NCBI GenBank assembly: GCA_002914845.1
Contig: JXTC01000069.1
Location: 813,275 to 877,274, forward strand
DNA from: Trema orientale
Taxonomy: Eukaryota; Streptophyta; Magnoliopsida; Rosales; Cannabaceae
Direction of reading: 5' to 3'
DNA length: 64,000 bases
Part shown: positions 35,380-46,526 of the stretch, in pieces
How positions within the stretch are numbered: the first letter of the stretch is position 1
How the letters are laid out: each line of letters opens with the position of its first letter
Position numbers and translations under genes: made by a program
The notes under the pieces: generated by a model
The model's input: the letters and a program-made list of their open reading frames with translations, nothing else
The model's database searches: none
Told to the model about the DNA's origin: nothing

Positions 35380-38061
35380 TTAATTCACATTTTCATTTAC
35401 AGGGGAAGAAGAAGCATTACCAAGAGATGATTCTGAACCAGCAGTTGATAATCGAAGATTCTCAGGGGAGAAGCTGCTGCCAGTAGGTAACCCACCGCCA
35501 CCACCAGAATCGACCTTAACTCCATGAAAAGACTCCCCGGAAACCAGTGCTTGCAACAATTTCGGAGATGGAGGGACAGTCACTTCCACAACTCCTTCCA
35601 ACATCTTCACCACTGTCCCCATTGTAGGCCTAATTGCCTCATCATCCTGTATGCACCACACTGCCACCAATGCAACACGTCTTGCTTCCTCAACATTATA
35701 TGCTCCACCAAGCCTCTGATCGACCACTGCCGCCACATTGCCCTCAATTATCTGCCGCGTGGCCCATGGAGGGAAGAACCATTTCTCTGCCGTCGCTCCT
35801 CCGCCCTCTCTGCCTCCGGGAGAGAGCGGTGCTTCCACATTTCGGCGCCCACCAATTAGTTCTATCAACGTCATTCCATAGCTATAAACATCAGCTTTGG
35901 TTGTAATTGCCACACCTGATATCCACTCCGGGGCGACGTAGCCCCATGTACCCCTCATTGTGGCTAAAACCCTGCTAAAGTCCCTGCCAAGTAGCTTGGC
36001 TAACCCAAAATCTGAGACTTTTGGTGTGTAGTCACTGTCAAGCAAGATGTTTTCTGGTTTGATATCACAATGGATGATGCAATCTCTACATTCTTCATGG
36101 AGATAAGCGATGCCTCTGGCCGTGCCAATTGCCACCCGAAATCTCAAATCCCAGCTCAAGTTTGGACCTTCTTTGCGTAAGTAAACACTCAGAGAACCAT
36201 TTGGCATGTAATCGTAAACCAATAGTCTATGAGAATCTTCTGAACAAAACCCTCTAAGTCTCACAAGATTGACATGTTGAATGTTCCCAATAGTGCAAAC
36301 CTCAGCCCGGAACTCTTTCTCTCCGCTGCCAGGCCTCTCTAGGCGTTTTACCGCGACAAGGGTAGTAGAATCCGATAACTTTCCTTGGAAAACTGTTCCA
36401 AAACCGCCATGCCCGATTTTCTCTGAGAAACCCCTTGTAATCTGATGAAGCTCTTTATAAGAAAACACCTTCAAAGTCGATACTGGGAAAACGCCATCTT
36501 CTTCTACGGCCTTCCTCCGTTTTCTCCTCACGAAAAATATCACAGCCACGATTACAAATCCCAAAACCGCAATCGACCCAACAATGATAGCAACCAAAAC
36601 TACAGTATTCAAATGCTTATTCTTCTTCTTCATGTTCTTTAAAATACCTCCTGTTCCTACCCTGACATATACAACCTCCGAATCTATGCTATCAGAGCTC
36701 AAATTTCTCAAGTTCAACAAAGACCCAAATAAATTTTTGCACAAATTAGTCTTCTCATTATAGTCCACACCAATACAAGTGCAATTTTCCAGGCAAGTCT
36801 TCTGACAAAGATCAAAACTAGAGTTAAAAGACTCAACTTTAGTTCCTTCTTCTAAGCTCATAGCACCAATCTGCTCAAACCCATCATCACTCTTTTCGCA
36901 AGAAACGACGTCGTTCGCTCGTCGACGACATCCATCGGAGTAGTCCCCATTATCCCAACTCAACTGATTGACAGGCTCAAAACCAGTGAGGCACTTACAT
37001 GGTTTCTCGGCCAGGCTATTGCAGAGCCCAAACTTCCCACACGAGCCAAAGACCCGGCACGTGCTATCAGGCTCTAACCAGAACGTGTTCCAATTCTCCG
37101 TCTGCGGCGACCACGTGTACTGCATGAGCTGACCCGAATGGTGGATTTGGAACCGGGTCAGCGGCGGACTCAACCCGCTATCCAACGCCGCCTCCGTGAA
37201 CCCAAACGACGCCGTTGGCTTAAACGGGTCGTCAAAATGGAACTTGTATATGTACGGAACCATCATCTCAGGCACATTGGCGAAAGCCTTGCCGGTCCAG
37301 TTTCCAGTACTCCAATAAGGCTTACTCCCATTGAAGATGAGCTCGAACTCGCTGTAATCGGGTCTGAGCCTCAGAGAGTACAAACCCGGAGAAGGGTCCG
37401 ATAGGGTCCGCCAACTGGTCAAGCCCTTCGAGGTGGTGAGGTTCATTCCGGGAAGCCACGTGTCAGTCGGATAGTCAAAGCTCTGCCACGAGACCGTGTC
37501 TTCGGCCGTGAGAAGAACCAGGTTGCCATTCTCCAAGAGCTTGAGGTCCGTCACAATCTCCAGATTCGTGCTCTGCCACACGATCGAATTATCCGAATCC
37601 CTGACCGCTAACCGCCCGGTCTCGGTGATTTCCAAGCTCGAAGACGTGATATTCTTAACGGGTCTCTCTCGGTTCGCGACCCAAACGCAGGTTTGGGGCG
37701 AAATCGAACTGTACCAAATACCCAGATACCAATTCCCATTTGGGTTGAAAAACCCAAGCTGAAACGTCTCGTTCTTGCTCGAGATCGTCGTATTGGCCTC
37801 GATTACGACCCGGGTCGAGACCAATTCCTCGATTTGATTCGTCGTTTCCTGAAGACGATGCCGAAACTTAGACCCATCTAAGGAATAGAGACTACTACTA
37901 CTACTACTAATACTGCAACTTCTTCTTCGGGGTCTCTGAAACTGGGTTTCGTGAGCTTCGAAACCACGAATAATATTTGCATTCGAGGTCATTACCAGAA
38001 GGGTAAAGGAAAGAAGAAGAAAAGCAATGGTGGGATTGGGGAGTCGCGGCGGTGCCGACAT
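35380..38061 (-). CDS. SD2-2: G-type lectin S-domain receptor-like Ser/Thr kinase, SD2-2 type
   Basis: Single-exon plasma-membrane receptor kinase, 893 aa from the chosen start. The start at 38061 (MSAPPRLPNP) leads straight into a signal peptide (residues 9-24). Domains in order: B-lectin about 82-225, S-locus glycoprotein region with a YWSTGNWTG motif about 245-330, a Cys-rich EGF-like part about 335-360, PAN/apple about 387-470, transmembrane helix about 485-511, kinase about 545-827. Kinase features: loop GHGGFGTVF, Lys572 in VAVK, HCDIKPEN with Asp666 (a non-RD form), and DFG at 684. It is near-collinear with Arabidopsis SD2-2 (At4g00340/RLK4), including RVLATMRGTWGYVAPEW. Odd point: an Arg/Ser-rich insert (QRPRRRSCSISSSSSS) lies between signal peptide and lectin. 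The ligand is unknown. Confidence 0.95.
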   Translation of the reverse strand: MSAPPRLPNPTIAFLLLSFTLLVMTSNANIIRGFEAHETQFQRPRRRSCSISSSSSSLYSLDGSKFRHRLQETTNQIEELVSTRVVIEANTTISSKNETFQLGFFNPNGNWYLGIWYSSISPQTCVWVANRERPVKNITSSSLEITETGRLAVRDSDNSIVWQSTNLEIVTDLKLLENGNLVLLTAEDTVSWQSFDYPTDTWLPGMNLTTSKGLTSWRTLSDPSPGLYSLRLRPDYSEFELIFNGSKPYWSTGNWTGKAFANVPEMMVPYIYKFHFDDPFKPTASFGFTEAALDSGLSPPLTRFQIHHSGQLMQYTWSPQTENWNTFWLEPDSTCRVFGSCGKFGLCNSLAEKPCKCLTGFEPVNQLSWDNGDYSDGCRRRANDVVSCEKSDDGFEQIGAMSLEEGTKVESFNSSFDLCQKTCLENCTCIGVDYNEKTNLCKNLFGSLLNLRNLSSDSIDSEVVYVRVGTGGILKNMKKKNKHLNTVVLVAIIVGSIAVLGFVIVAVIFFVRRKRRKAVEEDGVFPVSTLKVFSYKELHQITRGFSEKIGHGGFGTVFQGKLSDSTTLVAVKRLERPGSGEKEFRAEVCTIGNIQHVNLVRLRGFCSEDSHRLLVYDYMPNGSLSVYLRKEGPNLSWDLRFRVAIGTARGIAYLHEECRDCIIHCDIKPENILLDSDYTPKVSDFGLAKLLGRDFSRVLATMRGTWGYVAPEWISGVAITTKADVYSYGMTLIELIGGRRNVEAPLSPGGREGGGATAEKWFFPPWATRQIIEGNVAAVVDQRLGGAYNVEEARRVALVAVWCIQDDEAIRPTMGTVVKMLEGVVEVTVPPSPKLLQALVSGESFHGVKVDSGGGGGLPTGSSFSPENLRLSTAGSESSLGNASSSPVNENVN

Positions 38062-38260
38062 TTTGGTTGAGCTTCTTTGTTTGAAATTTGAACTAATACG
38101 GCTTGGGTTCCGGGAAAATGTCTCACTTTCCCGGAAAATAACATGAGAGCGAGAGAGAGAGAGAGAGAGAGAGAGGCGGAGGAGGAGGAACAACGAGGGT
38201 ATGGTCTGGTATTGGACTATTGGTGGTGCTGGCAGACAAATGTTCACCAAGTCACGAGGT
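38062..38260 (-). promoter_or_regulatory. Leader of the receptor kinase with (GA)n tract and in-frame upstream ATG
   Basis: A GA tract at 38151-38175 lies about 90 bp upstream of the start, as often seen in plant 5' leaders. An in-frame ATG at 38250 would add 63 residues (LSLSLSLS from the GA repeat). I reject it as the main start because it would bury the signal peptide. It could mark an alternative product. Confidence 0.5.
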
Positions 38261-39050
38261 CATTTCTTTTCAACGGAGGAAAGTAATATTTTGAATTTTT
38301 CTCTGAGAAAATAATAAATAATAAATAATACTAACAATAACAATAATATATTTTTCAACACGCGTAACATCTAATTTTAGAGTTCAAATACGGTACTATT
38401 ATTATGATTATGATATTCATGCAATGTGTGTCCTCTCTTTCAAATGTCACCATTTTTTCTTTTTTTGCTTTCTATTATGTGTTGTTGAAAATTGAAGTTA
38501 GATAGTGGTTTATTCTGGTCAACATCTACTCTTTGAAGGGTAACTGGAATACTATTTTGTTTTCGTGCTTTTTAAGAGGTTTAGACCTGGTTAGTATTAT
38601 GTTTTATCTAATTTGGTACATGAACTTTCGAACGTTATGTTAAATGATGGCTTTTTTTTTTTTCTCTCTTTTAACCACCAGTGATAGTGGCGTAGCAGCT
38701 ATCCTACTTAACATCCTTTTCGATGTTGAATCTCTTGAATGAGCATTTGCTTCGACTTTGGGCTACGGGTTCGGGAGAAAATTAGGCCATGTACGGCCAT
38801 TTTTAGAAAGGTTTTTTAGCCAAATAATTGAATTTTGGATCAAAATTTACAAGATGATTATTTTTCAAATACTGTTAAAAAATGGTCGAATTATGAAAAC
38901 TATTTAAAAATATTTAGCATATCAAAATATATTAATTTATTCTTTGAAAATTGATTTACTTTATAAAAAGTAAATCAACTAAACGACCATTTTTCAAATT
39001 GATATGAAAAAAATGCCATTTCTTATAAATACTCTTCCTGAAAAAGAAAA
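38261..39050. other. Upstream flank of the receptor kinase
   Basis: AT-rich promoter-side sequence. About 38780-39010 has TTTTTCAAATACTGTTAAAAAA-like phrases and a CGACCATTTTTCAAATTG / CCATTTTTAGAAAGG pairing that suggest an eroded fold-back element. No gene. Confidence 0.35.
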
Positions 39051-39370
39051 AGAAAAATATGGTGGGTTACATTTTTTCTAGATTTAGTACCACATTTTTT
39101 AGAAAAATATCATTTTTTTGAAGAATTTTAGAAAAATACCATTTTTTAAAATAGTAACTAATAACTACTAATCAGTTTTCGAGCACTGATAACAAGTAAT
39201 CAGAGGTATTTATAATTGGTAACCAGTTTTCAGAAACTGTTAACTAGTAACCACTTTTAAAATGGTATTTTTCTAAAAACTTTCTAAAAGTGATATTTTT
39301 CTTAAAAAAACAGTTCGAGAATTATTTTAAAAAAAAAAACTTGACCCACATTATTTTTGTAATTTTTTTT
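39051..39370. repeat. Small fold-back element
   Basis: GGTGGGTTACATTTTT on the left and AACTTGACCCACATT on the right invert each other. Inside, AAAAATACCATTTTTTAAAA inverts TTTTAAAATGGTATTTTTC, around a core of AACTAATAACTACTAATCAG-like repeats. Confidence 0.5.
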
Positions 39371-39591
39371 AGTTTTTATAAGTAAAAGTGTTATAAACCC
39401 AAAGGTCAGAAACTTTCTCGCTCAAAGATTGTCATGAGCCAACGTAATTATAGCAGTGAAAATTGGATGGGGCTTAACGATACCATCGACCTCTTTTTTC
39501 GGCAAAAACTAGGTGAAAAGCGTGATGACATAACCGATCATCTTTTTATTTCAATAAAATAATAGAAAGAACCATTTCTTTTTTTGTGGAA
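39371..39591. other. Spacer, nothing recognised
   Basis: AT-rich spacer with no repeat or gene seen. Confidence 0.3.
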
Positions 39592-40118
39592 TTATGGCAT
39601 AAATGGTCCCTGAATTATCCAACTCATGACAATTTAATCCTCAAAGTTTCAATTATGGCAATTAAGCCCCTAAACTTTCAATTTGAAGTAATTTTATCTT
39701 TGAATTGTCTAACTTGCAACCTACTATTAAAATTCTGACCAAAAACACACGTAGAGAGTAGTCGTAGCATTTGAAAGTGTATTTAAAAGAAAATAAACAA
39801 ACCAATAAGATTTGGAGAGAATGAAATATATATATTTTTTATTTTTTTTAGGATTCCTGAATCTGCAAATTTAGAGAAATTTTATTTAATTGATTATTTT
39901 TAGACCTGAAATTCCTAAGTTATTTTTCAAATACCACCATGTGCTCCGCACATATATTTTTGGTAAAAAAAATTTTAATAATACTTTACAATTTAGACAG
40001 TTTAAGAACTAAATTGCTACAACTTGAAAAGTTCAAGGGCTTAATTGCTACAAATAAAATTCTAATGATCAAATTATCATATATTTAAATAATTCATGGA
40101 CCATCTATGCCATTAACT
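39592..40118. repeat. Fold-back (Mutator-like) MITE
   Basis: TTATGGCATAAATGGTCCCT on the left pairs with the complement of GGACCATCTATGCCATTAA on the right. Inner arms also invert (GGCAATTAAGCCCCTAAAC and the GGGCTTAATTGCTAC stretch). It is similar in design to the element at 46527-46995. The target duplication was not resolved. Confidence 0.6.
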
Positions 40119-40331
40119 TTTCTTCTTCTTCTTTTTTTTTTTTAAAAAAAAGAAGGCTTTAATCCATGATTTTTAATACTATCATTAATAATAATGCTTA
40201 AACTAGACCTCTCGACAACCCTAGATGAATGCTAAGCAAAAAATGATCAAACATCGCAAGAAGCTACGGTGGCTTCTAACATCACGAAAAAGACAAAGTA
40301 GGAATAGCTTTAATCATTGAGACTTCCTCCA
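40119..40331. other. Spacer with poly-T/poly-A junction
   Basis: No gene or repeat recognised beyond a T-run meeting an A-run near 40140. Confidence 0.3.
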
Positions 40332-40590
40332 ATATAATATATATATATATGTGTGTGTTATATACAGGACACTAATCCATTTTTTTTTTTCATATATCTA
40401 TAGATATTATTTTGCTCGATTAAAATTCATCACGGACATCTTTTTATAGTAAAAGTTATAAAGAGAAAAGTATTATTTATTATTATTATTTGTTTTCCAA
40501 GCACTCAAATTATGGTAGCTCTATGATCCAACGGCTAAAAAAAAAACCTATAAATAGGTAAAAAAAATAGTCTATATATATTATATAATA
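40332..40590. mobile_element. TA-flanked MITE, copy D
   Basis: TA/TG tract, GGACACTAATCCATTTTTT left end, CATATATCTATAGATATT, the GATCCAACGGCTAAAAAA core, and an AATAGTCTATATATA right end. Same family as copies A, B, C and G. Confidence 0.65.
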
Positions 40591-40595
40591 ATAAT

Positions 40596-40755
40596 TTATA
40601 TATAGGGTCATAATCTAATAGTTTTTTTTACAAAAAAATAATAATAATAAATATACATTATTTAATATTTTTCTCTATCTACCGTGATGAATTTTAATTG
40701 ATCAAAACAATACTTGTTTATAGGTTAAAAAAAAACCTACTGGAGTGGTATATAA
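40596..40755. mobile_element. TA-flanked MITE, copy E (internally deleted)
   Basis: TATATATAGGGTCATAATCTA left end and AACCTACTGGAGTGGTATA right end with only about 160 bp between. The core is missing. Confidence 0.55.
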
Positions 40756-41200
40756 TGGCATTATTCCAATAGGTATTTTTTTTTATACCGTATTATTTTA
40801 TCCAATTAAAATTCATCGTGCACGTCTTTTCATGATAAAAAACAGAGAGAAAAAGAGCATTAATTAATTTACATTTATTATTGTTATTTGTTTCTAGAGG
40901 AATGCTAGCAATGCTCTCTTTTGACTCTCCTAATCTCATTGCTTGACATGTGGATTCCATTATGATTTATTGCATTATTAAAATATTAAAGTGGATAGTA
41001 GAATCCACATATAAGATAATAAGATTAGAGAATGTAAAAAAGAGTGAGAAAGAGAGTGCATCATTAAGTGGTCCTTTTTTTTGTAACTACTTAAATTATT
41101 GTAGTCGTTATATAATGATCCAAAGGCTAAAAACAAATACCTATAGATTAGTAAAAAGAAAAAAATCCTACTGGATAATGATCCATATATAATGTATATA
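40756..41200. mobile_element. TA-flanked MITE, copy F, interrupted by another MITE
   Basis: Left end ATTCCAATAGGTATTTTTTT, right end TCCTACTGGATAATGATCC plus TATATA. Between about 40898 and 41083 lies a different inverted-repeat unit: AATGCTCTCTTTTGACTCTC on the left, its rough complement AAAGAGTGAGAAAGAGAGTGC on the right split here for length, and TGTGGATTC / GAATCCACA near the loop. Nested insertion is inferred. Confidence 0.55.
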
Positions 41201-41374
41201 TTTATATCCAATTGAGACGAAAATAAAATTCTATGGACGAAGTCTAGAAGGGTAAGTCAAGAGCAAAAATTGAATTTGGGCTATTTTTCAATTACGAGAA
41301 ATAAAATTAACCCTTTTGTTAGAGATGCATCTATGGGTCGCGGCACATGAAGCAGTCCAGGCCCATCCTGCTAC

Positions 41375-42697
41375 TGCTGAAAATCCCGAAAAATAAATTT
41401 CGAAAAACGATTTTACCGAAAACAATTTCTGCAGTTTTATAAATAAATCAAGAACGTAGTGGAATTGATATTTTAAAATTTTTCTTGAAACTTTACAAAA
41501 CAAGACGTAGGATTATTGATCTAACATAAATCAATTCATGGATCTTGGTTTAGATAAAACCTGAAAGTGCTTCACAACCATTGAGCCTTCCCATCTATTC
41601 TCTGAAGCCCGTTGAATGATCCAGTGAGTGGGCACCTTCTTGATTCCCAATGAGAGATGAGCGCATGATCTGGAAGATACTCTTCCTTCTCCTTGATTGC
41701 ACGTCTACGGCCATGGGTATCTCTCCCTCGGCAGCCATGAACGAACACGTGATTTCTCCCGTGGCAACTCGATTCTCTCACTCTCTATTTTTCTCTTTGT
41801 ATTTCAAAAATCATAGTCTCTATGACTGTAGTAGGCATGTGGCTACAGTGTACAGACTTAGGAGAACTTTTCTCTTTAGTATTAGAGAGATGTAAACCCT
41901 AATAGGCTTATTGGGCTCAACTGATCATTCAATTAGTTATTGAGCTATATATGAGCTAGACAGGAGACCTTATGGATCCAAATAGTCTAAGCTCCAATGG
42001 ACCAACTACCCACAGTCATAATTAACTCTTAATTATGACTGGACCTTGTCCATTAATATTGGGACACTCCATTATAGGCTCAATATTGCACTCTTAGACT
42101 AAATGTCATATATATTTTCTGTGAAGCTAATTAACACTTTAATTAACTTGATCCATTTAGCATATACTATACCTGTAGATATACCCCCGATGCAATGTCA
42201 TACTAGTGAGGTGAAATTACCGTATTACCCCTCTAGTACATATTTACCTTTGAGTTGCAATTTTTCATCTAATGGATAATAATTGACTACGGTGTTTGTA
42301 ACTGCCCATACAAACACAGTCAAATTCACAAAGTGAATACCTGGTGCCTAGTTTTTTATTATCCAAGTCCTTGAAAAAACTCAAAGTGACATTATATGCA
42401 TGGTGTCCAAATCATGAAGGGCGTTCTCGTCAATTCACAAATCTTNNNNNNNNNNNNNNNNNNNNNNNNNNNNNNNNNNNNNNNNNNNNNNNNNNNNNNN
42501 NNNNNNNNNNNNNNNNNNNNNNNNNNNNNNNNNNNNNNNNNNNNNNNNNNNNNNNNNNNNNNNAACATAAACATCACATGTATATAATTGGGACATAATA
42601 TGGAATTTATTAACAACAAATAGATAACACTTAAATCCAATAAATATTATTTAAAATGTCAAACAAAGAAACTGCTTTCTAGAGCATATTCCCAACA
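41375..42697 (-). repeat. Solo LTR, probably Copia (fossil), with N gap
   Basis: Read on the minus strand it begins TGTTGGGAATATGCTC and ends GGGATTTTCAGCA (TG...CA). It is flanked by GCTAC (41370-41374) and GCTAT (42698-42702), a 5-bp duplication with one difference. No internal retrotransposon domains are present, so recombination to a solo LTR is inferred. Copia assignment rests on the TGTTGGGAAT start. Confidence 0.65.
42446..42563. other. Assembly gap (118 N)
   Basis: N run inside the solo LTR. Confidence 1.
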
Positions 42698-43503
42698 GCT
42701 ATAGTGTCAGTACGGGCTGACCCGTCCTGGCACTATAGATGGGTAAGCCCGGCCCGTCTACTATTTGTGAGCTGGGCTGTGCCATGATATTATGGCCCGT
42801 GGGCCAGTCCGGCCCAGCCTATTAAAGTTCATAGGATGGCCTAGGCATATGCCAGGGTGGGCCAGCCTACGACGGGCCAAGGTGGGCCGGTTCATTCTGG
42901 CCCATCCTGTGATGGCCCATCATGGGCGGACTCATTTTGGCCCATTCTTCTTTTATTTTTTATATTCTTTTTGTTCTTTTATTTTTTTTTTAATTTTGCT
43001 TTATATAATCTTAAATATTTTATACTATTTTTTCCTTACTAAACTAAGGTTTTGTATTATCACGCTGAATTTGACTTGTAAGATTTTTAATAAAGTAGTC
43101 ATAAATAAAAATTTTGTTAATGATTTAAATAATTATTTAGTTCTATTTAAATTAATTTTTCTAATATTAGTAAATATTCTTTTGTTGTTTATATTAATTA
43201 ACACTTAAATTAATTTGTAATTGTATGTAAATTATTTAGGATTTGATAAAAAAATAACTTTGAAGTTAAACAAAATATATATTTTTTTGAACTAGAATGG
43301 GCCGGCCTATGGTGGACTATTATGGGCCAGCCCAGCCCACATATAGGGTAGCCCATAAGCTGGACTGGGCTCCTTTTTCTTTGATGGGTCGGCCTGGCTC
43401 GTCCCACGAAAATAATGGGTTAAGCTGGCCCGGCCCACGATAGGTCTGCCTAAAATGGGCCAGGCCGGATTAGGCGACCCATTGTTGCATCTCTACTTTT
43501 TGT

Positions 43504-44688
43504 TTAGTTGGTAAGTGGACAGCGTTTTAGTATCATCTGGGGTAAAAAAAATCTACTGGTTTAAAATATTAAAAATGTTACATTATCAAAATTAACATAA
43601 AATATAAAGGAATTATTCTTTTCCTTTCATGTCTTATAAGGGTTAAAGCATTTAATGGCCCTGAATTTTAATAATATTCTTAGTTTGATATATTGATTTT
43701 TTTTAAGCAAAATAATCCATTTTGAAGATTGACTTTTAGTAAAAGGTTTATTATTATTTGTTTTAAAACTATGTATAAGTAGTCTTTCTCGACCATATCA
43801 AGTTTCTTATGTTTTTCAAAGTGATCTTTGTTTATTAGCTAAGTTTTGATTATGTATCATTTTAAAGTTTATTTGTCAAAATCGCTCGATAAACCTTGAT
43901 GAACATCACCACAAATTCATGCTGTGAATTTGACAAAAATGGCTAAAGTTGATAGAAATAAAAGTATTCTGAACCAAATTAATAACAGCGTCCAAGTTAA
44001 CGAAGCAAGTTATGTATTTAACATTTAAATTTTAATTTTGTCATCATTTGTTCTTTGAACGTGGTCAGTGTTTGGCTAATGCTTATCAGTGAAAGTCAAA
44101 GTGAAATGATGTTCTTTTTAAAATCTCATTGTACAATTGCCCACCTAGCTTATAATGATTTAGTAAAGATGTATGAATTACTTAATTCTTACCCTTATAG
44201 TCCAACTTTTAAGTTATTTTGAAAAAAAATTAATAAAAACACATTTCTTTAAGCTAGTACTGATAATAGATATCCCGAAAAACCATTCGAGGATTCCATA
44301 AAGTAAAATTTAAAAGGGATGAAGATATAATATTAATGCGTTATTGAACATCATTTCAAAAAATTAATAACGCACTACTGAAAAGGTAAAGCCATTATAT
44401 TGTTTTGTTTGTTTCACAATTCTATATCATATAAATTGAAAGCCAAAATAATATTATGTTGGCAATACAAATATAAGAAAAGAATTGGTATACTTTTTAT
44501 TTCTTTTTTTAAGAAAAGCACAAAAATAACAATACGCTAGGTGAGTTTACTTTAACCCATAGCTTTTGAGAAGCAATACTAGTTCATTTCATACGCACGA
44601 CAGAAAGATGTATTGATATGAATAGGTAGATACTATGTTTGTGCATGACTACCTAATACATTGGTGGATTTATTTAAGTTTGTAGAAA

Positions 44689-44729
<41 letters not shown>

Positions 44730-45639
44730 GACGTGTATAAGCGCAACAAAAACGAGTGATCTAACATCACAAGAAATAAAATTTGAGTCCACACGTTGCA
44801 CTAATAGTTACCTACCACTCTGCTTTTTTTCACAAGGCTCAAACATGGTGAGCTGCTTGAATTTCTTAATGAATTTTCATTCTTTTGCACTTTTTTTTAC
44901 CCTTTGTTTTATTTTTTTTTCAATATTGTAATTTAGTGAAATTTGTTGATTGTGTTAGGCTGCTAGTGCAAGCTTTATCAATAAAATCAAAACATAGAAC
45001 ATACCCTTAATATGTATATATATTTGTGTATAAAACAAATCAAAGCACCCGTAATCATATTCTAAATCACACATCACTATCAACCAAACTATATATAAGT
45101 TTTCTCTAAAAGCTTTAATTTGTATTTCATGTGAACTGTATGTCCCCTAAAAAATGGGAACCTAAAGCTTAATGTTACCCAAACAACATGCAAATAATAA
45201 ATATCCCCCTAATTTCTCTACCTGTCTACCATAAGAGTAACTCCCTTTGTGATTTGTGCCTCAATTGTACTATAGAACAACACATATCCAATAAGACCCA
45301 CATGTTTTGATTACATGGGGACTATTGCCTATGTCCAAAGTCTATTTAAGTGTATCTTAAAAGATAATATAATAAAAACATGGTCTTCTTAAGTGGACAG
45401 CAGCCAGGGCCCACCCCCACCAACCTATCTGGTGATTGGTTTCATGCAACGACTCTGAAGAAAATCGGGCTGTCACTTTCTAGCTAATGGTGCCCAAAAG
45501 TGGAGTGGAGGGCTCCAAAACTTCAAGCATTGAGTTCACAAATACAGCTTTTGTAAAAGGCCCAAATTCTCAATTTTACTGTACTCTAATTTTCATAGTA
45601 AGGGTAGTAACATTTTTAAAAGAAGAATTTCGCTTAGCT
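43504..45639. other. Intergenic, no gene seen
   Basis: AT-rich sequence with an (AT)n microsatellite at 44691-44728. No ORF of note, RNA gene or clear terminal repeat was recognised in this 2.1-kb stretch. Confidence 0.4.
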
Positions 45640-46055
45640 TCAAATGTGCAACTCTAACAAGAAGGGGATTTTTGATCCTTACACTGCTGAATTTCTAGCT
45701 ATAGAGAAAGTCTCCGCTTTGCTATTGACTCAGGGTTCAATGTTGCTGTTTTGGAAAGTGACTCTCTTACTACTGTTAGTGCAGTTCAAACCAAGAATAA
45801 TGATTTGTCCGCATCTAGTTTTATTGTTATATATACTATTTATTATTTCTCCATTGAATATTAACGAGGTAGCTCTTGTAATTTTGTTTTGCGTTTGGAG
45901 AACAAAGTTGTTTATTCGCTCGCTAAGCTTAGCTCTTTTTTGAGCTCTTCTTTGTTATAGTTTGGGCAAATTCTAAATTGTATTGCCAATATAATGGCAA
46001 ATGATTTGCCTTATTAATAACAATTCCCTTTTCTTTCCAAAAAAAAAAAAAAGTG
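45640..46055 (+). pseudogene. LINE 3' end: RNase H-like domain remnant and poly-A
   Basis: Readings AEFLAIEKVSALLLTQG and, one frame over, NVAVLESDSLTTVSAVQ, then VVYSLAKLSS and ANIMANDLPY match the RNase H-like tail found at the 3' end of many plant LINEs (AE-LA, ESDS, SLAK landmarks). At least one frameshift near 45730 and later breaks separate them. A-rich sequence follows at 46038-46053, consistent with target-primed insertion. The reverse transcriptase is absent, so the copy is strongly 5'-truncated. Confidence 0.6.
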
Positions 46056-46526
46056 CAACTGTACTATGGGACTGACTAAAACACGAAGGACCTCATGCAT
46101 ACATCTAGAAAGATCATACACATTCCTACAAGCTTTTGCCTTAATATTCTTGCCTTATAATGTTAGACAATTCTGAATTTTATAGAGTCACGGTGCCTCT
46201 AACCAATCTAGATCGTTCATTGGCATGTGTCCTATAATGAGAACTATGAGAATGGACGGTGTTGATTAATCCAACGCATTAAAAGCGTAACAATTTTTTT
46301 TTTTTTAAGCTAAGAGAATAAAAACAAGTTCTGAGAAAAAAGGCATGAGGTTAATTAGTTTTAATAGTAATATTCTGTTGTTATAAAACTCTAATCAACT
46401 CTGAGTCTCTGACAAAGCATGTAAGAAAGACAAAGAAGCTCACACCGCAAAACTGAGTCATATTCGGTGGAGTAAAAATTAGGTAAAAAAAAAAAAAAAA
46501 AGGCAAAAGCAGCCTCTTCACACTAA

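Larger units (their letters stand above)
41320..43495. mobile_element. Non-autonomous hAT element, split by a solo LTR
   Basis: Left terminus TAGAGATGCATCTATGGGTC and right terminus GACCCATTGTTGCATCTCTA are inverted repeats. The flanks are CCTTTTGT (41312-41319) and CTTTTTGT (43496-43503), an 8-bp duplication with one difference, as expected for hAT. The interior repeats GGGCCGG/GGCCCA motifs and has no transposase. A solo LTR occupies 41375-42697. Confidence 0.75.

Noticed and set aside
35524-35906. Plus-strand ORFs opposite the receptor kinase
   Set aside because: They are mirror frames of a well-supported kinase gene with no family resemblance of their own.
38062-38250. Start of the receptor kinase at the first in-frame ATG (956 aa)
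   Set aside because: It would place 63 residues, including a translated GA repeat, before the signal peptide. The ATG at 38061 fits a secreted N-terminus.
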